In this document: piece after piece, positions 29,637 to 40,059 of the stretch
How positions within the stretch are numbered: position 1 is the first letter of the stretch
Layout of the letters: every line of letters starts with the position of its first letter
Assembly (NCBI GenBank): GCA_025526915.1
Contig: JAHLKH010000203.1
Location: forward strand, 1 to 44,205
Source of the DNA: Entophlyctis helioformis
Lineage: Eukaryota; Chytridiomycota; Chytridiomycetes; Chytridiales; Chytriomycetaceae
Length of the DNA stretch: 44,205 bases
Direction: 5' to 3'
Made by a program: the position numbers and the translations under genes
Notes under the pieces: generated by a model
The model's input: only the letters and a program-made list of their open reading frames with translations
Databases searched by the model: none
Told to the model about the DNA's origin: nothing

Positions 29637-29654
29637 CACGTGTTGTGACACGTG
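29637..29654. promoter_or_regulatory. Paired CACGTG E-boxes in the divergent MEX67 / 7TM promoter
   Basis: CACGTG at 29637-29642 and 29649-29654, centres 12 bp apart, inside an almost symmetrical TCACGTG...CACGTGA. CACGTG is the classical bHLH (Cbf1/USF/Pho4-type) site; which factor binds here is unknown. It lies ~170 bp upstream of the MEX67 start and ~280 bp upstream of the 7TM gene. Confidence 0.5.
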
Positions 29655-29856
29655 ACTTGATGCCACGATGGAGAGTGCGTCAAGTAGAGCGGCCGCTGTC
29701 CATAGAGCAGATGTACCAGTGCGATCATCTGGTCGTCAGTGAGTGTCGACAGTGCTCGCACGCTTCTCCTTGTCGCAAAGATGCCCAGCAAGGGACTCCA
29801 GCCCTTCTGGGTGACATTGTTGTTGGTGGGGGCATTTGGCTTTGAGGCAAAGGTGT

Positions 29857-29864
29857 GACGTCAC
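29857..29864. promoter_or_regulatory. Perfect CRE (TGACGTCA) upstream of the 7TM gene
   Basis: An 8-bp palindrome matching the ATF/CREB bZIP site, 70 bp upstream of the ATG at 29934, a typical proximal-promoter distance. Functional use is inferred. Confidence 0.45.
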
Positions 29865-29933
29865 GCGAAAGAAGCCCGGATATGTGGCCGCGCCAGCATA
29901 CTCCACTCCTCACCATATTCACCAACAAGCAGC

Positions 29934-30836
29934 ATGGCGGCCAGCAACGCGACCGATGCGTATGCCGAATGGATGGAGTTCCGCCGAGGGTTTCTCGAAG
30001 CCAACTCGCACGCCACAACGGTCGCTTTTATCTGCTGCGTGACCATCGCGCTGTCGTCGCGCCACCTCTACGTCTCTACGTTTATCAGCAAGTTGCCGCT
30101 CGCTGCCTCGTTTGTGTGGTTTCTGTCGTCGCTGCTCTTTGGCCTCAAGATATACTCCAACAACGCACCTATCGGCCTCTACGTGTGCGGCCCAGTCTCG
30201 TGGCTGGCCGACTATGCCACCCGCTGCCTCGTTCTGTGGTTCACGTACTACCGCACGCTCGCCGTCTGGCCCAAAGTCGGGTTCCTCAAGTACCTCACCA
30301 TCTCCATGCAGCTCATCAGCCTTGCCTCGTTCGGATACGTCCTCTACGTTTCCGCGCCAAACGGCCCCGTCGCGACCAACTCGGCGCAGTACAACGACGG
30401 CGCGAGCATCTACACGGCAACCGATCTGTTCTCGTCCATCCTTGACATTCTCCTGCTCGGTCGGCTCTGGGTCATCAACCAGTCTCTGCGCACGTCGACC
30501 ATCCAGACACAGCTAGTCAAGCCGCGCTTCTTCCACTTTTCCATCGTGTGCCTGGTGTCCATGATTGTGCTCTCGGGTCTCATGATCGGCGTCTTTGCGA
30601 CTGGAAACGATCCATTCTGGTCGTGGTACACCACCTTCTTCTCGTTCCGCCTGCTTCTCACGGACGTGTTCTCGAACCTCATGCGCGACTCGCTCATTGA
30701 GTCGCATATCCATGGCGGGCGGACATCAGAACGTCCACTGAAGAGACTCAGCGCTGCCAACACTGGTTTACACAGCGGCGGCCATGGCCGTGTCGTTTTC
30801 AGCCGCACGTCCGACAGCTACGCAGACGGCGACTAG
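29934..30836 (+). CDS. Seven-helix membrane protein, family not recognised
   Basis: Single exon of 300 residues. Seven hydrophobic segments are visible, including TVAFICCVTIALSS, LPLAASFVWFLSSLLFGL, LADYATRCLVLWFTYYR, ISLASFGYVLYV, LFSSILDILLLGRLWVI, IVCLVSMIVLSGLMIGV and FFSFRLLLTDVFSNLM, followed by a ~55-residue polar tail rich in Arg/Ser/Gly. The topology fits a receptor-like or transporter-like protein, but I see no class motif (no DRY, no retinal Lys context, no class C KTWR). Divergent from MEX67. The start is the first ATG after a CA-rich leader. Confidence 0.75.
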   Translation: MAASNATDAYAEWMEFRRGFLEANSHATTVAFICCVTIALSSRHLYVSTFISKLPLAASFVWFLSSLLFGLKIYSNNAPIGLYVCGPVSWLADYATRCLVLWFTYYRTLAVWPKVGFLKYLTISMQLISLASFGYVLYVSAPNGPVATNSAQYNDGASIYTATDLFSSILDILLLGRLWVINQSLRTSTIQTQLVKPRFFHFSIVCLVSMIVLSGLMIGVFATGNDPFWSWYTTFFSFRLLLTDVFSNLMRDSLIESHIHGGRTSERPLKRLSAANTGLHSGGHGRVVFSRTSDSYADGD

Positions 30837-30994
30837 AGTCGATGAGAAATTTCTACTGTTCAACAACTGCTCAAAACACTCTTGGCTGGCTGTTCGCAAA
30901 GTGTAGAATTAATGGTTGATTCGCGTAAAATGCCATTTCAGACCGTTAACATTGAGTTGTATTTCTCGGATGGCGTAAACTGACAGACGTGACC

Positions 30995-32512
30995 TCATGT
31001 AGTAATGCATAGCCTTGACTCCAGCGAGTTACCTCCACTAACAGAGAGCGTCAAAATCATTATTGTAAGCCTCGCGATGGAGGACGTGTATTTGAAAGGA
31101 ACGACGTCATTGCCACGGATTTCGGCTGGCCGGGTGTCTTCCGTACACTCGATACTAATGCGGAAGATCTGCAGCAGAAAAACAGACAGACGAGTGTGCA
31201 GGGACTACACAGAATGCAACTTGCCAACATTGACGCAGTACAGGTACAAAGACTTGAATAGGAGGCAGACCTTTAGCTAGGGGATAAAATGGATGGATGG
31301 TGGTGGTGACAAACCTGGATTGTCATGCGCACCCAAATGGGTTTCATCTCGGTAGCTGTCTCCATAAACCACGTAGAATGACATGCAGTGAAGTGATGAG
31401 GAGGGGATACATTCTTTTGTGCAGGTGGCATATCCCTTGTGGTCCGACCAGCGGCATTTCAAAGACGACCAGACGCATTCCTTGACATTAGCAGTAGTGC
31501 CATCTACAGAACGCAAATATCGGTTTCGTTATCCACACGGCGGCAGACGTCTTGGGGAGGCAGGACGAGCACATAGCGGTTGTTGATACACGACATGACA
31601 TCCAAAAGAAACTAGCGCGCTTGTTGATCATTAGTGGATCAGCAAGGCTGTGCACCAATACATGGCTGAATGATGGTTGTGCAGCACTTTCCAAGTTCCA
31701 TGCTCCTATCCTCTTCTGTTGCTGAGAAGCTCAGGGCGGGATGCGTGACTTGAGCAGGTTGACTGGGACGCTTCTTGAATCCGTGCTCATTCCAGTCTTC
31801 AACAAGCAAAATGCATCTGTCCTTTGAAAATAGTTATCTCAGTAACCAGGTTGTCTATGATGCATGCGGGTTTCATTTGGAAAGGCGACTTGCAATGCTC
31901 GTAGTATCCCTTCTAGAAGCCTACCAGAGTATACATTGTGTTGATGGTTTGGGCAATGCCGCCAATTGCATCTTGAAGAATGCTTGTACTGTTCATGGGC
32001 AGGTTGCTCTTCTGTTCCCAGACCTTTGCATTGACAGCATTGTGACAAACCATTGTATCGCGCTTGATGCATTCGAGTGGTTTCTCTCTTGATCGTGTGC
32101 CTTCCACGGTAACATAATAACGATACCGCATGAATGGCATGGCGCGTTTGTCAAACAAGACCATGGAGTTCGACACCGGGTGAAGCGTACCATCATTTAC
32201 CTGCGCGACCATAAACTGGTCAAGTCCCAAGTCAACTAATTGTGGCAATTCGCGGTCTGAGCCTTTACTTCTCAAGGTCAGTGAATGTTGCCAATGCATG
32301 TCAGCCAGTAGTCTCCAAGGATATGTAGTGCGGACTCCATTCCTTGTTGCTCTGGGGGCTGCTAGAAGCATTGGACGGCTCATCCCATTGATGACCTCCT
32401 GTGCAATCTGATAGGATTGGTGTCGCCCACGGTTTGATTGCGGACTTTTCCCGCGATCACTCCTGAATGGCATGAATGTGAGTGCTGCAAGTGACACAGC
32501 AGAGAGCAACAC
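30995..32512 (-). pseudogene. Possible secreted-protein gene, interrupted; family unknown
   Basis: A start at 32512 opens MLLSAVSLAALTFMPFRS, a plausible signal peptide, and a frame to about 31935 (GT donor GTATAC) encoding an unrecognised ~190-residue segment. Downstream minus-strand pieces read like coding sequence but in changing frames: CINNRYVLVLPPQDVC (~31.57 kb), the Cys-rich KECVWSSLKCRWSD...CTKECIPSS (31315-31503), and FRISIECTEDTRPAEIRGND (30995-31168). They may be exons of one gene with introns that I cannot place, or a decaying gene. The DNA is visibly AT-richer than its surroundings. Confidence 0.35.
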
Positions 32513-32922
32513 TGGTGGCAGTGCATCCGAGTTTTATTAGTGTTGCTGAAGTGTTTGACACAGGTCTGGAGAGTCGGCTTTCGCGGACGTCGGTGCAATG
32601 CCGGCTGTTTTCTAAGCGTGGGCAATTGCTTACTGACCTCTGGCATCGGCGGATTTCTGTTGACCCACTGCTTGTGGATAACGGAAAGAGGCTGCAGCCA
32701 TGCCCATCATTGATTCACTTGACACAATCGATCCTCTCATAGCCGTGGATGTCATCACGGCGATTTTGGAGGTTGTTGGATCGTAAAGATGCTTTGACGC
32801 TGTTGATGAGTTGGATGGAATCAAACAGGTCTGCAATTTCGACAATTAAACGGCGGTATGCCGCATCTGTCGCAGCCAGAATACATCAAGCGTTTTGCTT
32901 GAACACGCAGGTCTCACACCCG

Positions 32923-32978
32923 TTGGCATCACGTTTGGCATCACGTTTGGCATCACGTTTGGCATCACGTTTGGCATC
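32923..32978. repeat. 12-bp tandem repeat (GGCATCACGTTT, ~4.6 copies)
   Basis: Nearly perfect copies. On the minus strand it reads (DAKR)n inside a short frame, 33071-32886, that also has CTVNGGCICEL and CETCVFKQNA, so it may be coding. Confidence 0.85.
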
Positions 32979-33298
32979 CAATTCACAAATGCAACCCCCA
33001 TTCACTGTGCATTCAATCAATAGCCACACATTGGCATTGCCATACAGACTTGCTACTAACCCCAGATCCATGTACAGATCAACAAAGAGCCTTGTCGCGG
33101 TACTGCGGCAATGGCGGTTTTGGAGTCCCAGTCACACCAGATTTCTCTTGAAATGTGTTGATCAGTAGTGGCGTATTACCACGCTCGTCTGTGTGGCCTC
33201 AATGGTGCATGTGCAGCCGTTTGCGTACAAATGTTAGAGTCAGGCAATTGTCACCCATTCATCACAATGCAACCCTCTTGCTCACCTATTGATGCTCT

Positions 33299-34583
33299 TC
33301 AAGAGTGAGAGATTGCTCTGCAGGATTCCAGCAATCTATGCACACATGAACACTTACTTGAGAGCATTTTCATTCTTGCTATATTGTCATCATGACGCTT
33401 TCTTCTACCTTTTTGTGCTGATGTGTTGAACAGCATCATCGCCAAACAGGGCTTGATTTGCTTGGCTGTCATCCATGGCTTCTGAACTGTCTGCAGCCGC
33501 CTGGGCCGTGCAATCTGCCTGACTTGTTCAAGTTTTGCTGGTTTGGATGTGCCCCTTGATTGCTTACAACCAACATGCAGCCTCTTGTTCAAGGCGTGGT
33601 CAAGAACAGCTGATGCCGCAATTGAGACGCCAAACAACCAACACATGATATTGCTACACTTGGGCAGCTATGTATTGCAGTTGCACTGAGCATAAAAAAC
33701 CAACCTCAGCAGCCTACCGCATGCCATGCGGCTGTAAGGAACCCGTTACTTGCAGTGTGGCCGTGTAGTCTCAAGCTTGGAAATGACCTTGCAGAAGCAG
33801 TATAGAGTCGTGTTGATACAGCTGAATGGAACCAAGTTAGTTTGCACTTCAAACATTCTATCCGCTTGTGGCGCATCTGTGCATGCCGTTTTGTTGTTGA
33901 CGTCAAGCTCAGTTGTACATCAATCAATTGCTTGCCTGTGTTGGGTGAAGTGCTGCCAAGTCATCTGATTGCCTGAGGAATGTCGAGCAATATGTGCAAG
34001 TCTGTGCACAAGGGATCACGAATGTATCCCAGCGTTTTGATAGCCACAAATGATCCAACTGCCTTTTCATCGTGCTCAACGACCTTGCATACAACCCGAT
34101 TGGAGAGCATCCACCAATGTCTGCTGAGCTGTGGATGTGTTTGACGCATCTGATCGAGTTGCATTTGAGGGTGTTTTTGTTGTTGTGGCTGCTGCAACGG
34201 CGTTCTCCGCAAATGACTTTGGCTTGATGGTATCGGTTATACACAAAGTTGCACACAAAATACTCGCCCTGTGAGATGTTTGGCATGACAAACATCGTGC
34301 TGCTGACCATCTGTTGCAAGTCCTTGTTGGCTTTAGGAGGCTGCTGTGCATTAACGGGCATAATCTGTTGGTGTGGCTGTAGACCTTAATTTTCACCAAA
34401 CTGGCATCCGAATTCTGCTGCAAATGCCGAGCTGCTGTGTGCAGCTTGCTTATCAGCCTTTGTTAGTTCCTGTACGTGTTGAATGCATGGCTTGCTCTTT
34501 CGACTGTATCTCTTCTGTTTGGTGTTTAATGGAGATGCTGTCAGTATGAAGCCAATCCATATGCCTGTCAATGAAACAACCAA
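33299..34583 (-). pseudogene. Fragments of one or two further Cys-containing secreted proteins
   Basis: Minus-strand pieces in different frames: a leader-like start at 34583 (MVVSLTGIWIGFILTAS), NISQGEYFVCNFVYNRY (~34.26 kb), VVCKVVEHDEKAVGSFVAIK ending at 33961, TELDVNNKTACTDAP...CINTTLYCFCK ending at 33746, and another leader-like start at 33646 (MCWLFGVSIAASAVL). Amino-acid texture suggests coding origin, but frames change without clear splice sites. Either small-exon genes that I cannot assemble or decayed copies; no family recognised. Confidence 0.3.
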
Positions 34584-35278
34584 AATGCCTGCTCGTCACA
34601 AGATACACGATCAGCTTCAATACTCACTTGCTGGCTCTACAGCGTCCATATCCATGCACTTTGTGTTCTCCGTTATTACAGACAAGTGGTGGGGAAAGGA
34701 CATCGTAGTTGTTGTTTTCGTCGATTTTGCGTTGTCTGCAATCGATTGCAGCTGATGATTTCAATGCGGAGACGTGTTGGCAAGCAAATCGAGTCCATCC
34801 ATAACCATCAGTGCTGTCTGTGAGTGTCTATTGTCGGATATTGCATCGAGAGTGCATGCTTTAAAGGATGCTCAACACACACATGCATCACCTCCATCGA
34901 CACTGGGGAAAACAGATTCGATATCTTGTCTGAATCAATGATCTCAGTTGCACCATCTGCTCATCTGCCAAACCGTTCTCGTATCCGTCGACAAGAAACT
35001 ACACCAATTTGCAGAATCATGCCAACAGTCAATGAGAAGCCGTTAGGATTGGGACCGCAAGGAGTCGTGGGCCGACGGGGCACTGAGTGCGATGTGGCCC
35101 GGGTGAGAGATCGGGCAGGGTGAGACAGACAGAAAGTCAGCGAACACCAGCGTCAAGTGGTAGCAAGACAGAAGAATTGAGCCAAGTTTTGCTATTTATT
35201 CAGCACAACAGGCTCGTGAGGTCACATTGAATCGGAGCAATGTCAGAGTCGTTGCCCCAGGACGCACGCGTTGATCCG
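34584..35278. other. AT-richer stretch without a supported gene
   Basis: Short frames on both strands only, none with a family signature. It borders the small membrane protein gene whose stop is at 35279. Confidence 0.4.
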
Positions 35279-35644
35279 CTACTCAGCAAGCATCGCGGCT
35301 GAAGCAAAGCACCAGCCGTATGTCCAAAGGAGCCAGGCGCCGATATTGCCCCGGTCGCCTTGTCCGTAAAGCTTTGGTGCCCAAGCCAGAGCAAAACCAT
35401 CCAGCAGACCAGCGACGGCGGCGGCGATGGCTGTCCCTTTGAGAACGCCAACACCAGGGACGAGCTTGGGAATGACTGCCACCATTGCGGCACTCGCTGG
35501 AATGATGGCGGCATAGATGACCGGCAGTCCGATGCGCTTGTCGGAGATGGTCTTTGGGATGAGCGAGATGGCAAAGGCGCCACTTCCCCAAAGAGCAGTG
35601 CCGTAGAGCGCCAGGCCGAGAAAGTGTCCCTGAGTAACCGCCAT
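35279..35644 (-). CDS. Small multi-helix membrane protein (121 aa)
   Basis: Single exon with three to four hydrophobic helices: FLGLALYGTALWGSGAFAIS, LPVIYAAIIPASAAMVAVI, a Gly/Ala-rich helix around GTAIAAAVAGLLDGFALAW, and WLLWTYGWCFASAAML. The Gly/Ala-rich, intron-free character is compatible with a bacterial-type origin, but short intron-less genes also occur natively. Function unknown. Confidence 0.65.
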   Translation of the reverse strand: MAVTQGHFLGLALYGTALWGSGAFAISLIPKTISDKRIGLPVIYAAIIPASAAMVAVIPKLVPGVGVLKGTAIAAAVAGLLDGFALAWAPKLYGQGDRGNIGAWLLWTYGWCFASAAMLAE

Positions 35645-35919
35645 TTATGTTGTCGAGTTTTAGCGCAAGTTATTCCGGGGGCAGGCTTTGGTCGAGATCA
35701 AATCGTTCTCACCGGAACTCACGGAAATTGCACATGAGCAGCCAGTCGTTGTTCATCCTCGGTCAAGGTTGAACTGGTAAGAGGGCTCGAGCACGATACG
35801 AATGTGAGAGCAGACAACAATCTCGCAACTGGAAAACAGTCTGCCCAGGCACAAGACGTCGTTCTCCACACTCCCATCTCTCTTTAGCTCCTGTCAAGAC
35901 GATCACAGAGTCGATCGCC

Positions 35920-36695
35920 ATTGCACCTGGCGGTACTCGACACCTTCACGACGTGCACGCGTTGTCCTTTCAAGCAAGCACAAGGCTTGAGCATGTAGCG
36001 TCTATCCATCCATGTCGGTGCGCCGATTGTGCACAGGAAAGCAGGATCTTGGGCCGCTGCTATCTTCGAAGCTGCTTCCCCAAAGGGCTTGTTGCACCTT
36101 TCATTCGCTTGAAATGCTCGACAACCAGCGGCACTCACACTGAACACGGTCGAGCTGGGCGGCACCTCAAAGCAGAGATGCAAGACAGTGTTTGCCGTCC
36201 TTGGCCGCTCTGGCCGTAAGACTCGCGCTGACTCTCGGCTTTGCCAGAGCTTCGTTGGCCATGGCTCGCAGCCGCTCAAGCGCATTGTCGGCGTGATGTG
36301 CGAGATGGGCTGGTTGTTTTCCGACGCCAGCTGCTCGAGTGCTTGCAAGCAGATGCGCCAGGATGCGAGGGATCGAGCCGGTGAGGAGTGCTGCAAGGAG
36401 CACGACGCCTATGAGGACGAGGGCAGTGATGGATCTGGCCACGACGATGACGACATGGATACTCTGGCCACCGCCATTGCGCCTGCGTGCTTCGCATTCA
36501 CATGGACGGCAGTGAGCCTTTCAGGGACGCGAAGCAGCGAGTGTCGGTGCAGTGTGCGCCGACAAGACACGCCCCTCGCCGGTCTGCGGGCCACACGGGC
36601 TCTGGTGTGGCTCTGGCGTGGCTCTGGCGGCAGTGGCCCAACGCCATCCTCGCGATGTGCTGCGATGTGCTGCAAAGGCTGCATTTCCGAGCGTC
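35920..36695 (-). repeat. Dispersed inverted repeat, right arm
   Basis: Reverse complement of about 12838-13614. In this arm a 91-codon frame is intact on the minus strand (36442-36167): MARSITALVLIGVVLLAALL, a probable signal peptide or membrane anchor, followed by an Ala/Arg-rich segment ending KHCLASLL. The same frame is broken by an indel in the left arm. The repeat ends about 90 bp before the start codon of the AAA+ gene, so it contributes to that gene's upstream region. Confidence 0.85.
36167..36442 (-). CDS. Short hydrophobic-N-terminus ORF inside the repeat (91 aa)
   Basis: One hydrophobic segment (ITALVLIGVVLLAALLTGSI), then a polar Ala-rich helix-prone stretch. It is worth listing only because it is intact in one arm and broken in the other; coding status is unproven, and it could be an exon of a larger unrecognised gene. 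Confidence 0.25.
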   Translation of the reverse strand: MARSITALVLIGVVLLAALLTGSIPRILAHLLASTRAAGVGKQPAHLAHHADNALERLRAMANEALAKPRVSASLTARAAKDGKHCLASLL

Positions 36696-36787
36696 CGAGA
36701 AACCGCGCCACAAGTGATTGAATCGCGTGAATCGCCACTGCTGAAGATGCCGTCCTCCACGACAGCCATCTTCGGCTTTCTCTCATA

Positions 36788-38854
36788 ATGCTGAACAGGT
36801 TCGGCCAGTTTTCCCACAATCGCATCTCATCTTACTACCCTCGTTCGTCGCAACCAGCAGATTCATTACCACACTCTTCCATGACACCCCCGCCGCCACC
36901 ACCTCCTCCGACCAAAGCCCGCAAGGAGCCAGCAGGCACTGAGCAAGACGCCTACGTGCCGTTTGTCATTGAAGGAGACAAGGGCGACCAGTCGTTTGTG
37001 TTTGCGGACCCAAAGACTCTTGACAGCAACTGCATCTCGCTCAGGGTCATCGTTCGGCAGTATCTGTCTATCGGTCAGGCAAGACCCGTTCCGGCCCCGC
37101 TCGTCTTCAACATCCTCGGCCGGCTGAGGGCTCTCAAAGCCATCATCGACAAGTACAATGCTGGCGCTGTGCACTACGATCCAACCGACCAGTCGGACAG
37201 CGGCAGGTACTTTTCGACATACGTCCGTCGCCGCGCGCTTGACCAGTTCAGCGCCTTTGGTTTCCAGGTGTCGAGCCCGACCCAGCCCGTACTCGTGCAC
37301 GGACTCGCTGAGCTCATCGTTGCCGTCGAGGAGGCCTTCGCTGAAGACATTGAGGCGTCGCGGGCTGTTATTGACAGCGGCAAGGTCGTGTTTGAGGCGC
37401 TTGCCGAGCTGTACCAGCCTGACATGGCCGTTTGTGGCGTCACGTCCAGTCTGGGCGGCACCTCGACTGCCTTTCGGGTCGTCGAGTGCTACTACGACGA
37501 GAAGCGCACGCTCATGGGCTTTGAAAAGAGCTTCCACCTCACGCTCGAGTTTGTTGCAGCCATGGGCGAGCACTTTGCTCTCATTCGCTTTGACGAGGTC
37601 ATGAGCGGCTGGCAAGGCGTTCGCACGCGGCCGCTAACCGAGCTCACATACTCTCCCATGCCCAAGCATCTTGAGGCTCACTTTTCGTCGCGCGGCAAGC
37701 TGTACGGCACCTACGGCATCGGCGGCCCGCGTTTCCTGCACTACTCCAGCGGAAGTTTCTTTGTGCACAACACGGCAAAGTCTGGCGCCGGCACCATGTC
37801 AGGTCCTAGCGGGTCGCGTCTGAACACATCGGGCCGTCTGATGATTGACACTGCCCGAGGCAGTCTTCTTGGCCACCATGCGTCGCAGGGTTTCGATGAG
37901 CCGACTCATGCCATGATCCAGCTCTCAGGTCGCTACCGCCGCTGGCTCAACGACCAGCGAAGCAAGACCAGCGGCGCATCTGCCGAGACGCTGTTCATCA
38001 TGCCCGATCTTCCATCGCAGCTGCAGGTGTTCACCTGGCCAGCACTGGTTGCATTCAGCTTCGCGTCCAAGGCTTGGGGGCACGTCCTCGTGGACGGCGT
38101 CTCTGACATTGTCTTCAACGATGCCGCTTTCGACCAACTGGTCCTTGCCAGCGACCGCAAACGGCTCATTCGCGCACTGGTTTCGTTTGGCGGCGAAGAG
38201 TTTGAGGACATCATTGCCGGCAAGAGCGGCGGTAGCGTTTTCCTTCTTCACGGTCCGCCAGGTGTGGGAAAGACCCTCACTGCCGAGGCCATCGCCGAGG
38301 TCATGCGGCGTCCGCTGTATTATGTCACCATGGGCGAGCTCGGCATGACGCCTGACGAGATGGAGCGCAAGCTTGGCGATGTGCTCGATCTGTGCGCCGG
38401 ATGGAATGCCCTGACACTAATTGACGAGGCAGACGTGTTCTTGGAGAAGCGCAGCACGTCGGATATCCTGCGTAACGCCATGGTGTGTGTGATGCTGCGC
38501 CTCCTCGAGTACCACCAAGGCATCCTATTCCTGACCACCAACCGTGTCCGCGAGTTCGACCCGGCCTTTGAGTCTCGCGTGACAGTCGCTCTGCGCTACG
38601 AGCATCTGGATCCCAACGCACGCATCCAGGTGTGGAAGAACCTCATCTCGCGGCTCACCATTGAGGTGGGCGAGCTGGACTACCAGCGGCTTGGCGAGCA
38701 AGTTATGAACGGACGCCAGATCAAAAATGCAGTGCGCCTTGCTTTGGCTCTTGCCAAGGATGCCGGCTCGCCTTTGACGCAAGACCTTGTTGACCAGACG
38801 ATCGCCATCACTACGCTCTCCCGTAGTGATATGCAGGCTGCTTCCAACTTTTGA
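36788..38854 (+). CDS. AAA+ ATPase of the fungal DUF7025-AAA type
   Basis: Single exon, 688 residues. A Pro-rich N-terminus (a run of eight Pro near residue 34), a ~400-residue N-domain of the kind that precedes AAA modules in many fungal proteins (I attribute it to DUF7025 from memory), then one AAA module: Walker A GPPGVGKT (residue ~488), Walker B LTLIDEAD (~541), sensor region FLTTNRVREFDPAFESRV, and a C-terminal lid. These ATPases remodel or unfold clients; the client here is unknown. An in-frame Met at codon 32 is an alternative start. Intron-free, unlike IFT144 and MEX67. Confidence 0.85.
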   Translation: MLNRFGQFSHNRISSYYPRSSQPADSLPHSSMTPPPPPPPPTKARKEPAGTEQDAYVPFVIEGDKGDQSFVFADPKTLDSNCISLRVIVRQYLSIGQARPVPAPLVFNILGRLRALKAIIDKYNAGAVHYDPTDQSDSGRYFSTYVRRRALDQFSAFGFQVSSPTQPVLVHGLAELIVAVEEAFAEDIEASRAVIDSGKVVFEALAELYQPDMAVCGVTSSLGGTSTAFRVVECYYDEKRTLMGFEKSFHLTLEFVAAMGEHFALIRFDEVMSGWQGVRTRPLTELTYSPMPKHLEAHFSSRGKLYGTYGIGGPRFLHYSSGSFFVHNTAKSGAGTMSGPSGSRLNTSGRLMIDTARGSLLGHHASQGFDEPTHAMIQLSGRYRRWLNDQRSKTSGASAETLFIMPDLPSQLQVFTWPALVAFSFASKAWGHVLVDGVSDIVFNDAAFDQLVLASDRKRLIRALVSFGGEEFEDIIAGKSGGSVFLLHGPPGVGKTLTAEAIAEVMRRPLYYVTMGELGMTPDEMERKLGDVLDLCAGWNALTLIDEADVFLEKRSTSDILRNAMVCVMLRLLEYHQGILFLTTNRVREFDPAFESRVTVALRYEHLDPNARIQVWKNLISRLTIEVGELDYQRLGEQVMNGRQIKNAVRLALALAKDAGSPLTQDLVDQTIAITTLSRSDMQAASNF

Positions 38855-39212
38855 GTGTGTTGCCACAATGAAAGTGGCCCCCTTCCATGCCATTACCCTT
38901 GGCGGCCGGTCTCTCGTTGGCTTGCTTGAGAGTGTCATTGATAGATGCACGCCACGCTGTCCATCCATCCATCAATCCATCCATCCATCCATCCATCCAT
39001 CCACATCTACACTGCGTTCCAGATGCAGAAGACAGCTAGCATCAGCCGCGATCCGGTCTTTGATCCAAGACGCTCTCTCGTGTGGGCGGCATCTAAACTG
39101 CTCACCGCGCCATTAACCAACAACGCTCAGCGAGCCAATGCCGTGACTGGTGAGGCGTGCTAAACGAGCACTTGGATTAGAAGATACTTGCCAACTTAGG
39201 ATCGACCGAGTG
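38855..39212. repeat. Intergenic: ATCC microsatellite plus a retroelement-like fragment
   Basis: CATC/CCAT tetranucleotide run at about 38958-39003. The following ~110 bp (to about 39115) resembles 40300-40430: both encode a variant of RDPVFDPRRS followed by GTGTGGGCGGCATCTA. See the fragment at 40060-40640. Confidence 0.6.
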
Positions 39213-39956
39213 TTATTCCATGTTGCCACGACGGTACAGCGGTGATCCGAACCGTTCTGGCGGCCATACGACACCCAGCACACGTCCAATGACCAGACCA
39301 ATGGGGACTGGACCAAAGACGCGCGAGTCTATGCCTCTGTGCGGCTCGTCGCCCTCGATCCAGACGTGACCCTGCGGTACCGTCTTCCACTCGGCGTCGT
39401 CCTCATTGCTGATTGCTTTGTGGCCACCGACCGCATCGATCTGTGCGAGCAGAGCGTCGTGGTTGCGACCCGCTGCACCCAGCACCGACACAGGCGGCAG
39501 CACTCTCTCTGCCGCATGTTGTGTCACCTGTGATGATGCTGCTGCTGCCTTGTGGAGAGGCACCATGTCGCCAGCCAATGCCCGCACACGCTTAACGATC
39601 ACCAAGTCTGGATCTCGCGGATGCACGGCAACGACAATATCGCCCCGCTGCAGCGACCCTGGGGACCACAGGGGAGTCCACCGGTCGACCAGCACAGTGT
39701 CGCTTGCGGCGGACGATGACGACGGGTTGAGTGCAGGCGACATGGACCGGCCGCGGATGGTGGCGAACGTTGCGACGTGCGAGAGGACAACGAGCGTGGG
39801 TGCGAGGATGGTGACGCAGGTGCGCAGACGTCGCAGGGCTTGTGGCGTGGGCCGCCATGCGCTGGTGCGGGCTGCGCCTGCGTGTGCACTCTGGCAGTGC
39901 TGTGTGTGTTGTGTGTGCTGTGTGTGCGGTTGTGGTGTTGGCTGGGCTGCGGGCAT
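39213..39956 (-). CDS. IMP2: Mitochondrial inner membrane peptidase subunit 2 (signal peptidase I family, S26)
   Basis: Cleaves sorting signals of proteins delivered to the intermembrane space. The start at 39956 gives 247 residues; an in-frame Met at 40145 exists but lies in repeat-like DNA. N-terminal His/Thr/Gln-rich stretch and one membrane helix (LAPTLVVLSHVATFATI). The catalytic Ser is in GRSMSPALNP, the catalytic Lys in DLVIVKRVRAL, and box E follows as VPQGHVWIEGDEP...SRVFGPVPIGLVIGRV. An ~45-residue Ala/His/Asp-rich insert lies between the Lys box and box E. The choice of subunit 2 rests on overall pattern (GRSM.P and GxVxGR), not on a search. Confidence 0.85.
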   Translation of the reverse strand: MPAAQPTPQPHTQHTQHTQHCQSAHAGAARTSAWRPTPQALRRLRTCVTILAPTLVVLSHVATFATIRGRSMSPALNPSSSSAASDTVLVDRWTPLWSPGSLQRGDIVVAVHPRDPDLVIVKRVRALAGDMVPLHKAAAASSQVTQHAAERVLPPVSVLGAAGRNHDALLAQIDAVGGHKAISNEDDAEWKTVPQGHVWIEGDEPHRGIDSRVFGPVPIGLVIGRVLGVVWPPERFGSPLYRRGNME

Positions 39957-40059
39957 GGCTTCTTGTTGTCGTGCCAAGTCGCTGCTAAGCTCTTGGTGGT
40001 AAGGCTTTGATTGGCCCAGCCTGAGCTCGAGAGTCAGCCGCTGATTGGCTGGCTTGGGG

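Noticed and set aside
36866..37615. Antisense ORF of 249 codons over the AAA+ gene
   Set aside because: Mirror of a strongly biased coding frame; no motif, while the sense frame has an N-domain and full AAA motifs.
38958..39003. ATCC-type tetranucleotide run as a telomere or CRISPR-like array
   Set aside because: It is a simple microsatellite without spacers, and the unit is not a telomeric repeat type.
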